Source: Chondrilla cf. caribensis
Lineage: Eukaryota > Porifera > Demospongiae > Chondrillida > Chondrillidae
NCBI GenBank assembly: GCA_964020155.1
Contig: OZ026549.1
Span: forward strand, 1,397,133-1,461,132
DNA: 64,000 nucleotides
Direction of reading: 5' to 3'
This document shows, piece after piece, positions 11,701 through 22,086 of this stretch (position 1 is the stretch's first letter; every line of letters begins with the position of its first letter). The notes beneath the pieces were generated by a model. The model searched no databases. It saw nothing but the letters and a program-made list of their open reading frames with translations, and was not told where the DNA came from. A program made the translations under genes and the position numbers.

Positions 11701-12393
11701 GTAAGATGGTGACTGAGTATTACTAGGAGCATGTACTGAGGATGATGACAGTGACATTGATGGGAGTGATGACAATGATAGGGAAGGTGGCGATGGTAAG
11801 GATGATGAAAGGGGTGATGGTGGTGGTGGCGGTGATGGTGATGATGAAGATGATGAACAAGTGAAAAAGCTTTCGGACAGGCAAGGTAGACTACATAATG
11901 CACATATAAAGACATCGTCACAGTTTGATAGTCTAGAGTATTCAGCATCTGAGATAGGAACACAGTTTGAGTGGTACCATCGGTCACAGATATCGCACTG
12001 AATTCCTTTCTGGTTTCTTCTTACGGGCTTTTCACACCTCACACACGGGTATTTGTAGGTCGGTCCAGGGTTTAGTTCAACGTCTCCTGATAGCAACAGG
12101 CAAAGATAGACAAATAGCACATTTGGCCTGTACTTATCTCCTCTTTTGCTAAATCCAAATCTGTAATGATTGATCGATTTAGTAGCGCGAGCGGGTTGGT
12201 GGTGGGAGCCGTTCCGGCCGATGGAAACGAGGACGCATTCAGCATGGTTGAGCTTGAGAATCGGGGCACAAAGAATAGCATCTTGATCTTCGGGTACAGT
12301 TCTTAACATTGACTTTGTTGAAAACAAGTTACTGATAGTAACAAGGACATAGAGAGCACCGACGAGAGGAGCGATCATCTTGCCTACCGCCAT
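8710..12393 (-). CDS. LINE polyprotein: 2A, PHD-like zinc finger, AP endonuclease, reverse transcriptase
   Basis: Open frame without disruption. I choose the Met at 12393 (MAVGKMIAPL) because the longer start at 12420 lies in host flank. Numbering from the longer start, residues 111-120 are SGDVELNPGP, a 2A ribosome-skipping motif after a hydrophobic LFVYLCLLL. A CxxC..CxxC..HxxC..CxxC PHD-like finger is at about 126-176. Next is an APE-type endonuclease (HVNIRS, SETWLD, CGDANIN, ADH), then a reverse transcriptase (NYRPISLLP, DVSKAFDTVDH, GVPQGSILGP, FADDTTIY). The catalytic FADD and endonuclease residues are present, so activity is plausible. Family knowledge says 2A would release the first ~119 residues as a separate peptide. 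Confidence 0.9.
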   Translation of the reverse strand: MAVGKMIAPLVGALYVLVTISNLFSTKSMLRTVPEDQDAILCAPILKLNHAECVLVSIGRNGSHHQPARATKSINHYRFGFSKRGDKYRPNVLFVYLCLLLSGDVELNPGPTYKYPCVRCEKPVRRNQKGIQCDICDRWYHSNCVPISDAEYSRLSNCDDVFICALCSLPCLSESFFTCSSSSSSPSPPPPPSPLSSSLPSPPSLSLSSLPSMSLSSSSVHAPSNTQSPSYIATRNLSFNPSSQQTGLHIVHVNIRSLLPHLDELKLTILKLNPDVIAVSETWLDHSVMDSEIEIDGYQALRYDRNRHGGGVIIYSRNSYQATKNLNISANGSYVETIWTELNHKSFPFPLLLGCFYRPPSTPLTSVNQLFSEIETALSCYRNVILCGDANINVSDCSNHPMKNHLMELINSYHLYQPLTTPTRITSSTSTIIDLFLISNRNLVSSAGTLNVAIADHLMTFVTLTWKRPKNVSTLITRRSFKKFDILSFQEDLQQLPWSVVETFDSPDDKLDTFEKLFNDCLDIHAPWKTFRSKRKSPPWISATLRKTIEKKNRLLARFRRSSSPADWTLYKKERNQVTRLLRDSKRTYFSTLISKGTSPSYLWKAIKSAVPSSTTNWKSFQCDSLSLANKFNRHFVSISCSTTPPQSITHPPSYTIQPPSHTAMTPPKSVTYPPSHTILTPSHTTITPPRSVTHPTSPSHTIQTTSSITCLHLKPISTEACLDVIRSLNTNKSTGSDNIPPSILKPVGPIVAQPLTDIINSSLLSSNFPKEWKLARVKPLHKGGEKHLLTNYRPISLLPTCSKVIERVVHTQLTDHLDANNLVYPHQSGFRPKHSTATTLLKITNDWHQALDSGLLVGVLYLDVSKAFDTVDHSLLLKKLGQVGVSPPSVEWFRSYLSDRSQFTIIDNTKSEPDTTLAGVPQGSILGPTLFAIHVNDLPLSCPTDASTILFADDTTIYTTGTSVQQIRSTLISALTSCNNWMTDNKLRLNLSKTKCMLIHSSKLNPPPLDISLDSTSVEQVSTFKLLGCIIDHHLTWNSHIQYISSKVSRSINLLRRLSWFLPRSALQMYYQTYILPSLDYCDVVWTNCPLKLSTKLERLQNFAGRIILKVPKQTSATWVRKELGWSTLTARRKLHVATLMFKLKNKLAPVYLSAIMTPSSHLHQHNTRYAATDCFHLPQASTNHGKDAFSFTGPKVWNSLPAEARQMNSLHGFTTFVRTYLNSIC
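12061..12090 (-). promoter_or_regulatory. 2A translational recoding site in the LINE ORF
   Basis: The codons for SGDVELNPGP match the canonical D(V/I)ExNPGP 2A consensus in full. Release is expected between the Gly and the final Pro (codon 12061-12063). The upstream segment is hydrophobic, as in other LINE and NLR 2A sequences. Confidence 0.85.
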
Positions 12394-12660
12394 TTTTTTC
12401 GCAAAAAAAAAAGAAGACATTAGAAGGGTAACTGCTCATTCTCGACAGAGATTGAGTGAATCAGACCATCGAGTTTCCTCTCTGTCCCTGGACCATGTAG
12501 CCACGTCGTTGACAGTGTACGATAAGTGAAGGGGGAAATCCTGTTTTTCGTAGACTAACAGACTGTAGGACCTATATTTCCTGGACACACCCACCTGACC
12601 GACATCCGGGCCGATCGTTAATTCGCCACCTCCGTTGTTATCCTGTACGTATATACATTG

Positions 12661-14618
12661 ATGGCGGAAAAAGTGACAACTCCCATTCCTCCAGAGGATA
12701 AAGAATCCTCGTGTTGTCAGTTGCAAGATATCGAAAGTAAGTCCAACGTCATGGTTGTGTTTACTGCTACTTCTGTAGCTACTTCTTACCTACTGGTCGC
12801 GATCGACGGCTGTCCGACGGTACCCAGGGACGCGATCTTTCCTTCCATTCTTAGGCATCATAACTTCAGGGGTCAAACTGTGGACTATACTTAATAATTA
12901 GACATACCCAGTTGAAGTACTCTCCCGTTCATCACATCTACACTGTCACACGCATACTATCACTACTGATAGCTATTCACTTAAGCTGTAACCTACTGTT
13001 ATAGATGATCATCAACAATCCTTATTTCACTCGTTCACGTCTTGTCCGGTCACTTGTGACCGATCAATACACTGACTGCTTGGTGTCATTCATGTGAGAT
13101 GTACTGAAGTGAACTGGAAGGAGTGTTGTTCTCAGAACCTGTACAATGACATGGACACATGTATTCCTTGCCATCTACAGGACTACATCCATCATATTGT
13201 ACATCATTCTCATGTTTGGGAGGCTATATTTTTAGGGGCTGCCGCAGGCAGCCCCTATATTGTTTTCATTTCGACTTCCGGTATGTAACGCTCGTCCGAT
13301 AGATAGATAGATAGATATATATATATATATAATATGTGTTCCTACGCGTAACCGCAACAATGAATTTATCTTAAAATTTATATTGCGCGAAATAAAGATG
13401 GCCGATTTCGAACGCTGACAATTTGAAATTGGGCTAGAATTCGTGCGCTGAAGCTCCGCCGAACGTAATAACTTCAGCGAAGGTTCTTCTAAACCTAACA
13501 AAGACGCCAAGTAATTCGAGTGCGGGGGGCGGCAGCCCCACGAGTTTTTAAACTCGAATTACTTGTTAACTGATGAATTCCTACATGTCTAGCTACATGT
13601 ATAGTAGTGTGTCTACATCCTCACTATCTACAGGATCACATATTTCACATTCTTAACTAGAAATCAGTTGTTAATGTACACATTCCTATCTCAGTGTGCA
13701 TTATTTTGTGTTTATGCGTATGTACAAATTTGTCATCAGGTCCTATACCTTTGCGTATATTGAAAGTCATTTGTGAAATTCTAATTACCTGTACATCATA
13801 CACAATTATGAAGATCATTAATTGTTTTGATTATAATTGTTTGCTATTTATCTTATTAATTATATGCCCTACAGACATGACTCCGTCTGATATTGGTCTA
13901 CAAGGAATATTGAAGAATTGTCCACTTTGGTACGAATATGCCATTTCCTTGGGTCTGAGTGCTGATATGATGAAGTACTATGTCGAGCAACCGCAGGAAG
14001 CATTGAGAGGATTGCTGGCTCTGAAGTACTGGAGGGACGGGCAGTGTGGGTCCGGCTATCCCGCTACATGGAAGTTCCTCCTTGGTGTCATCAAGGATCG
14101 TTTGGGACCCAATGTGGCCAAAGACTTGGAGAAATTGATTATCACTAATGACACATGGAGCCTGACCAGTCCCAGAGGTGTGTTATTGACTTGACATGTG
14201 GTAGGAAATGAACCTGGTATACGACTGTTTGGATGGAGGTTGCTCTATTGGGTACCTGAATGTGTTTAAGGCATTTATAGTGTATCTGTACCAGGGTATT
14301 GAGAGGTGATTAGTATGGAGTACTGACTGTGATGTTGTATGTACAGTTCATGGTGTAGTGTGTGGAGAGAGCTTGGAGAACCAGTACGATAATTATATTC
14401 ATAGTATTCATAGTGTTTTAATCATAATATTATTATTCAAGTGGAGGTTACTGGATTGGACAATGAGCACTTCATATAGTTATGGTAGTTCTGTAAGATG
14501 ATTCCCATAATGGATGTCTGAACATGTCATTATCCAGAGCACAGACATGTACACACTTGTATGTACGTGTGTGTGCATGTGTGGTGTGTGTGGGGTACAT
14601 ACGTACATGTGTGTGCTA

Positions 14619-14669
<51 letters not shown>

Positions 14670-17600
14670 TATATATAATATAGTCCTTGTACATCCTGTA
14701 ACTGTAGGTGGTATTCATTGTCCAAGTGAGTGACATGTGGCCTTGACAATGAATATAATTATAGCACTATGAATATTATGAATATAATTATTGTTCCTGG
14801 ATTGCGTGTTCCGGATTTTCTGGGTACCATCCTACCCACTAAACAGTCTTTTCGATATGTATGCGTATTGACAAGTGCAAGGGATTTCCACTAATAATTT
14901 ACTCCATTATTAATACCCAGTTTTGTGTGCTCTGTTCCTGTTGATGAGGTTTAACTATACTTCTTCCAATCTTCCTCACTGATCTGTTTACCAATCTCAC
15001 TCACCTGTGGGAACATCCAAGATATTATCCACATGTCATTGAAATTACATAATATTATGCTGATTTATGTGTAACATTTCACATGACAGTATATGTATGT
15101 AGATCAACTTTCTCATTTTCCCTGTATCATTAGAATCCTCCAGCACTCATGATATACTAGGTCCTGTTGACAGACCACAGGGAAGTACACAGAAAGTGAG
15201 TTAGTATCTGACCTCATTGTCCATAGATTCAAGCAGTACAGTACTCCTTTATACTTGATTCCAAGATGGATGGTATACTAATAAGGGATCCATGATTCCC
15301 TCATGAGGGTGAACTGGTGTATGTTAGGAGTTCATTGTTTGTATAGGTGGTCATGTTATGTAAACTCCCCCTGGGGTCTGTTGTGACAGTTGTAGGCTTG
15401 GGGTCTCCATCACACTGTATTCCTACATTTCTATACCAACTGTGTATACCATATACTAGGTATGTGTGTACTTTGTATATCTGTGATTGATGTCCTAGTC
15501 TCTCACTGTATATTGCAATGTTATAATATAAAGTGTATACATACTTATTTCAGCTCATTCATAAAAGAACTATTTACATATGCCCCCTAGGATCCACTTG
15601 GGGACCCACTGGTCCAGAAACTGAAGGGCCATGTCTACAACCAATATGAAAGGTTCAAGGTAGGAGAAGGAGGGAGGAAAATGGAGTATGTTCGACTAGC
15701 AGTACTCCCGGGCAAGCCAGATGTACCAAAGGACCCAGAGAAGGTAAACGATCCCCTTGTTTTCCTCCAAAAATACAGACACTGTGGAGGAGAAGGCAAG
15801 AAGGTCAATCGTTACATAGATGCCTCAGAGCTTCTTCGCAAAGGGAGTGATAGTCTGAGGGTCATCTACGGTCATGCAGGTATCGGGAAGACAACCCTTC
15901 TGAAGCATATCAGCCGAGCACTAGCCAGGAAGGAAGTGGAGAGTGACTACACCTTAGTGCTCTATTTTCCTCTGAGGGAGAAGACTGTGTCTAGTGCCAA
16001 GGACCTGGAGGAGCTGCTGTCATACTACGCCTCGGGAGACAGGAAACTGGACCTCTCTGAGTTGAGCCAATCTCTGATCGATACATCAGGAAAAGATGTT
16101 CTCTTCATCTTCGATGGAGCCGATGAAGTCAGAGAACTCCTCTCCACTCGAAACGGTAGCATCTTCCAGGAAATCATTCAAGGTCGAAGCCTTCCTCAAG
16201 CCAATGTGATTGTCACCAGTCGTCCCGGAAGCCTCCCATTCCTTCAAGAACACAGTACAGTGTTCTACGAGATTCATGGATTTGATGAAGAATCCATCCA
16301 AAGCTATGTCCGTGAATTCTTCCAAGCCAAACCTGAGGAAGGACAGAAGATGCTGGATGAGCTGCGTTCCCGTCCGGACCTTATTGGAGGGGCCTACATT
16401 CCAATGAATCTCTTTATCTTCTGTTCCATTTATGCAGGTCGTAAATTCCCTCCCACAATGACCCTCTGCTACAGCCAATTTATTTGTAATGTGATCACAA
16501 GGGAATCTAAGAAGAGCGGCATCCCCTGTAGAGTGGACCCACTCCTCAATAGTTTATCAGATGACGTGAAGAGATTGTTGGAATCTCTTAGTTCATTGGC
16601 CTATGAAGGCATGATGAAGACTCCGCCCACCTTTGTGTTTGATGAAGCCGATATCCGAAGAGCTTTCCCCACCCTCCAATCAAAAGAGTACATCGAAGAA
16701 TTTCTCTTCAAAGGACTCCTCCACCAACACTCCAGCTCAGTTGGGTTCGCAGCCAGATGTAGTTTCAACTTTTCCCACACGACCAATCAAGAATTCTTCA
16801 CCGCTTATCACATCTCTCAGCTTTCAACAAAGAAGCAACTGAAGTTTTTGAAACAGAACATTTCCAACCCTAAATTCGCCATGGTGATTCGTTTCTATGC
16901 TGGTCTGACAGGTCTATCCTCACCCAAGGTCTCCAGATTTCTGTGCCAACCCGATTATGATCCTTCCTTTCTTGATTCTCTTCGTAGTCTATTCTCTTCA
17001 CATTCTTTGTCTCTCCCATCACAGTGTACCAATGATGATCCTCACCTTTTGTATCTTTTTCACTCTCTTTACGAGTCCCAAAACTCAGATTTGACACAAA
17101 ACATTGTACATCACCTCAACCAATCACTTTATTTTCATCTCCATCTCACTCCTCATGATACTCTTGCTATTGCTCACTGTTTGAGTAAATGTACTCACTT
17201 GAGAGAACTGAGATTTCCTTTTGACCATCTCAATTCATCATCTTTGCCTCATGTCATTTCTATCTTACAAGCAAATGTTCATTTGCAGTATTTACATCTC
17301 AGGGTAGATCACTTGTCCTCAGCAGGTGAGACATCCTGTTAGTGAATTATTTGTATGTTTATCTTATTCAATGTCCAATGCACTATTCCACATGTGTACT
17401 AGTGTGTTTTGCAGTGTGTGCTACATAACATGCCTTATTCAGCTTACACTGTTCATGTGTACTTGTAGTTGACGTATTATGTATTTATGTACATGACCTG
17501 CTATTTGTAGAATTTGTGTACAACTTTGTGTGTATAATGTTTGTCAGTGAAGTGCTTTTATTATTATTTACCTTTAGATGCCAGTAGTCTAATCAGTGTG

Positions 17601-19432
17601 ACATCAATGGAGAGGTTGAACCTTGGAGTGCAAGTGACAACACTGTCTACATTGCCAGCCATTTATGCTAGCACTACCATTGTGGATTTAACACTTCACG
17701 TGTATGATCTTAAAACAGTGAGTAAAATATGATCTGTTGAATAACAAAGGACTTAACCCTTTAATTTCTAAATCCTCTTCATCTAATAGGACATTGACAA
17801 TGAGCAGAGTAAGTCAGAGCTGATTCATTCAGTGGCAAAGAATACCACTCTGAGGAGACTGTACCTACATTATAAACCCTACTTCATGGTGCCAGTGCTA
17901 CATGGTGTAGCAGGTAATGCCACAATTGAAGACCTTGAAGTGTCTGGTGAGTTAATTGAAGGTTATTTCTACTTTCCATGACAACAGTGTTATTGTTTTT
18001 TTTTTTCATCCTAAATTGATAACATGTTCACTTCCTTATAATTTGCAGGATCAAGTGTTGGTAAAGATGATGATGTAGCAGAAGCACTGGCCACCGTCTG
18101 TGTTGTAAACGCAAAGTTGAGGAGAGTTACAATGTGGTATATTCCACCTCTACCTGTGATGAAATCACTTGCTACAAGACAAGTACCACTAGAAGAGCTT
18201 GTGATCATTTCACCTTTGGTATGTTGACTCCAATGTGTGATTGAACAGCTGATGTATGTACGTTTGTGATTTTGTGTGTGTATTTGTATTGTGTTGAGAT
18301 AAGGATGTGTTTACCATTAGGTCATTGCTATGGAGGCTCCACTTCAGTATCTTTATGAATTAACAGTTCTTTGTTCATCACCAAATAGGCGATATGCAAA
18401 TTTATGCCCACCACCCCCAATAATAGGGTCACCAGGGTCAACAATGAATGAGTTCATGTGAATGTATGGTGTAGTATAGACAGCTGCATGTGACTGGATT
18501 GTCAAACTTTGTACTTCTTTACCTTCTACTGCAATTATTGCCAAACGTAAGGCTTTAATTCCTTTATGAACACCATTTGCTAATGACAGGCAATAATGTC
18601 CAACTAGTTGAAAGACCTTATTTCCTGTCGTTGGCAAGTGGTGTTCCTACAAGAAAGGCTTAAATTTGGTTATATTTGCAATAGATGGACAAAAACACGA
18701 TCCTCACAGCTGTCTATAATACATTATACATTCGCATGAATTCATTCACCGTTGAAGCTGATGACCCCACTATTGTGGGCAGTGGGTGTAAAAATGCATA
18801 TTGTCTATCAATTCTCATTGATCCATGAGTACCTCTAATTCCAAGTAGTTATGTACACAGTACACCTGTAGTTACATCTTTGTCTCAAAGTACATCAGTT
18901 ATTTGTACTGTGTACATGTGACAATCATGTGACTACATATTATATCAGGACACCATTCACTCATTCAGTAACTTTGTCAGGTTACGAGAGTACTTTAGTG
19001 TGTACTGGACAAACAAGATCATTTTGTAGTGGTCCAGAAAGAGGAATTATCACTGAATGTTGTAAACATCCACATCTTCATTCTCATCCTGTCCTCCAGC
19101 ACTATCTACTGTAGATGTAGAGTGTCTGACCTTTGAGGTCAGTTGTTTATTATTGTGGTCTTGTTCATTATTATTGACAGGATTGGGAAGACGGAGAGTT
19201 TAGTGAAGATGAGTTGATTCAGAAGGAGATGGAGAAGTATGCTGCAGAGATGAAAGTAGTGAAGGTCACTTTCGATGTTCAGAACAACACTGGTGTATGT
19301 GAGCCTATTGCAACTGGATTGGGAAGAAACAAGGTACTGAAACAAGTGACCTTGTTCTCTATACCAAAGGAGAAGAAAGAGTTTGTCAAACCAAAGTTGT
19401 CAGCCATAAAAACTGTAACTGTAATTAAGTAG
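12661..19432 (+). CDS. NLR gene 2: Death-NACHT-LRR receptor, intact
   Basis: Most complete NLR here. Exons: 12661-12736, 13875-14177 (Death fold), 15134-15195 (linker), 15591-17325 (NACHT), 17578-17717, 17790-17946, 18049-18218 (LRR-like), then 18321-18461 or 19181-19432. All boundaries are AG/GT and all phases match. The sum is an open frame of 927 residues with the first last exon, or 964 with the second. Walker A reads GHAGIGKT (Gln to His relative to the paralogues), and Walker B LFIFDGADE and the TSRPGS sensor are intact. By family knowledge the Death domain recruits adaptors, NACHT drives nucleotide-dependent oligomerisation and the LRRs sense ligand. A LINE lies about 250 bases upstream in the opposite orientation. 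A ~330-bp MITE (13231-13560) sits in the first intron. Confidence 0.88.
13231..13560. mobile_element. Non-autonomous element with hairpin ends, copy 1
   Basis: Begins with a GGGGCTGCCGCAGGCAGCCCC hairpin-like end and finishes with an AAGTAATTCGAGT…ACTCGAATTACTT hairpin next to GGCGGCAGCCCC. It interrupts the intron at a TA; the same place in NLR gene 5 (near 63588) is uninterrupted. A second, left-truncated copy is at 56690-56995. It contains a short GATA/TA microsatellite. Superfamily not determined. Confidence 0.65.
13875..14177 (+). other. Death-domain exon of NLR gene 2
   Basis: One exon of 101 codons, phase 1 to phase 1, encoding a six-helix death-fold pattern. It has an early W (LWYEYAISLGL), a middle LALKYWRDG segment, then the TWKFLLGVIK..LGPNVAKDLEKL tail typical of Death domains (TW..LL..L....G..A..L). 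The 5' boundary is the acceptor ending in ACAG at 13874; the 3' donor is at 14178. The same exon recurs for gene 5 at 63905 and is replaced by an unrelated CARD-like exon in genes 3 and 4. Confidence 0.75.
14622..14670. repeat. TG microsatellite in NLR gene 2 intron
   Basis: Uninterrupted (GT)n run of roughly 24 repeats inside the intron between the Death and linker exons. The remainder of intron 14178-15133 shows nothing else recognisable. Confidence 0.9.
18395..18815. repeat. Long palindrome at the 3' end of NLR gene 2
   Basis: Same inverted duplication as in gene 1, with arms around the CTAGTTGAAAGACC centre near 18605. The left arm contains the exon 18321-18461 and its stop; the right arm contains the antisense-oriented copy up to about 18815. 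Confidence 0.7.
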
Positions 19433-19920
19433 TAGTTTTTGTTAATCTCTGAACATTGCATGTCATGGCTGTACATGTTTGAATTTGTTGTATTATTTTC
19501 CTATTACGTAATCGAAACCCCTCCATTATCCTATTATCCTATTATCTGTATATGTACTGCAATTATTTAAATTTGATAATTATCTGTTGAATGAGTTATA
19601 GAATAACTAAACCATATTATAAATATAATGAGTAATATAATATTATATAGTGTAATATAAACACAACAATTAGCAAATTATACATAATTCATTATAATTA
19701 TTATATTCTGTATGATTAGTATTATTACATAATAATTATTATAATATTAAAAAATGAAGGAATCTAAACAATATAATGGAATATAATATCATACACGACA
19801 GATCGATATTATGATATACATACATACAAAGCTAGATGAGAGATATACAGTGGGAATAATACTTAGTCTATAGCTAATAGCATGAATAAACCAACAATTT
19901 CATCTTGTCAATGAGCTCAT

Positions 19921-21236
19921 TCACCAATCTTCAAATGGTGAATCCACAGATCCTTCACCAAAGCTGCACAGGGGAAGACCAACAGTGAGTACTAACAGGT
20001 GCACAGAGTTAAGATAGTGAACACACTGCTTGTGTGTGATGGGGTGTGCTGTGAGTGTGTATGTAATTGAAGTACGTACGTATGTACCATTCAGGTACAG
20101 TGCAGACCTTAGCATGACACACACAGTACTCGTGTACAAGTAATCAACTGGACATAAGTACCCATGTATGTACAGTACAAAAATGTTGAGACAAACTACA
20201 AGGGACCTACAAAATCAGTTCTTGTTATTGGATGTTCTTATCAGGATTTGCTTACCATAGGTACACTACTACAGTAAACCAAAGCTCTTGAATTGGTTTG
20301 TATTAAGGAGATATTTGTCTTAAAGGTGTTTGTTCCTGTTTGTTTGTTTGTTGGTCCCTACTGTACGTACATGTACATTCCGCTAATGAATACAAGCAGA
20401 GTTGAGTGTGAGGTGTGATCGTAGTACATGTGTGTACATATATGGACATGATAGTGCATGGGTACACATGTACTGTACACACCCCTCATGTATGCTAGTA
20501 CGTACCTGTAAGAGTCATTGGAAGGTAGGGGGATACCAAACTCATCTATTCTTCCATTCTGTTTGGACGACTGGTGCTGTTCTTGTTTGGCTGCCTTCTC
20601 CTTCACTACAATCTCCATGTACTTCTACAGCACAGGGTCCACATGTACATAAGAATACAATAACTATGCAGATAATACTACACACAGTATGTACATACAC
20701 TGTAATACTAGGGCTACTAGTAGGGGAATCGGCTGAAATTTTCAAATCAATAATCAGTACACAGTAACTGATTGATTAATCAATTAATTGCTGGAAGTAA
20801 TTAAGTAGGTGTAACCGGAAACCACTCTCACTCCATTAGACTAAGTACTCATCAATAGACATGAAGTGAAGTCCACAGAGTCCAAGTAGGAATTGAAACC
20901 ATGGAGTAAATTGGGTAATAAGTTGGGGGTGGCTTCCTGGTCTACTCACTTAATTATCTGTAATAAATCAATTTGCTTGCACTATTAACGATAATCAGAT
21001 TTGAAATGAATATTGATTGATTAATTGATTAATCGATTAATCGTCCCAGCACTAGTGAATACGATATGTATGCAGATAATACTACACACAGTATGTACAC
21101 ACACTGTACGTATGTGAGCCTAGTACGTACATAAAGATGTACTGTATGTACATATGACAGTGTACTACTTGACGTACCATTCCAGCTTCTTTCTCAGTGG
21201 CTCTCTTTGTCGGTTCATCAATAGCTGCTTTCATTT
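19921..21236 (-). CDS. Minus-strand coiled-coil protein, last three exons
   Basis: Three exons with matching phases: 21178-21236 (..MKAAIDEPTKRATEKEAGM), 20506-20624 (KYMEIVVKEKAAKQEQHQ…IDEFGIPLPSNDSY) and 19921-19963 (SFGEGSVDSPFEDW, stop). The product is a charged helical segment followed by an acidic tail; family not recognised. The 5' end is not found and may be lost, since upstream DNA is MITE and relic sequence. The same three exons follow NLR gene 3 (36080-36997) and gene 4 (57346-58255). Conserved phases and endings in three copies support real coding origin. The first intron contains a hAT-like MITE (20709-21054). Confidence 0.55.
20709..21054. mobile_element. hAT-like MITE, family shared with 29922-30261
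   Basis: Ends TAGGGCT… and …CAGCACTA, with many ATTAATCGATTAATC-type subterminal repeats. It is in reverse orientation to the copy at 29922. The flanking 8-mers TGTAATAC and GTGAATAC are partly conserved. About 55 bases of host sequence (GCAGATAATACTACACACAG region) are present on both sides, so the insertion sits in a local direct duplication absent from the paralogous units. Confidence 0.65.
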
Positions 21237-21377
21237 CTGGAGGAACATATGTACATATGTAATTGCATGAATCAACATTCATCACAGATTCTACTCACAT
21301 TTACAGCACACAAGTACAGTGGGCTACAGTACAGTATGTACAAACACACCTGTACATGTATTAGTTATACCGTGCTT

Positions 21378-21478
21378 TTGTTGGGTACATGGGAATACAC
21401 TCAGTGTTTGGAAGAGATATCACTTTGCCCTCCCTACATTTCTTCCTAACACTAAGCATGTTCCCATGTAGCCAACAA
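21378..21478. mobile_element. 101-bp hairpin MITE, copy 2
   Basis: Same snap-back element as at 6057-6157, in the paralogous position downstream of NLR gene 2. Confidence 0.65.
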
Positions 21479-22086
21479 TAGGGGGCATAACAAACATGTA
21501 TCCCGTCAAACCTGAATGTGGTAACAAAGAGAGCTAGCGAGAAAGAAGCTGAAATGGTGGATCAAGCACTACACTGTCATATGTATGCATGTATGTGAAC
21601 TGGGCACATACATACGTACATACCATATATGTACATACATTACCTACACACACATAATATGTACAATAATATCTACTCAGTGGACCAACATTCCTACATG
21701 TTATCAGCGTATGAATACGAACACTCATTAGATCACGTGTGGACCAGCCGCTGTACGGTTTGCTGAGAATATCACATGTAGTCTGCCTATCATCGACTAA
21801 CGAAGTATAGAACTCACTCGTATATGATGTCCTCTAGTCCTTCAAGTCACAGGTCTTTGAGAAGACATTAGAAGGGTGACCACTCGTTCTCGTCAAACAT
21901 TGATCATATCAGACGATCCAGTTTCCTCCTTGTCCTGGACCATGCAGTCAAATGGTGGAAAGCGAGACGATCAGTGAAGGGGGAATTCCTGTTTCTCATA
22001 GACTAACAGGAGTGTATATTTAACTGGACACACCCACCTAACTGACATTCGTTCGCTAACTCCGTTGTTATCCTGTACGTAGATTG

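Larger units (their letters stand above)
8452..12411 (-). mobile_element. Full-length CR1/L2-like non-LTR retrotransposon with 2A motif
   Basis: 3.96-kb element on the minus strand with a 3' tail of GATTCT-type hexamer repeats (8452-8485) and a 5' end next to an A-rich stretch at about 12411. The undisturbed target is visible in unit 5 near 62758 (TCTTCGAGAAGACATT). Here the left flank stops at TCTTCGA and the right resumes at AGAAGACATT, so the target duplication is at most one or two bases, as is common for CR1/L2 elements. It carries one intact ORF. Confidence 0.88.
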
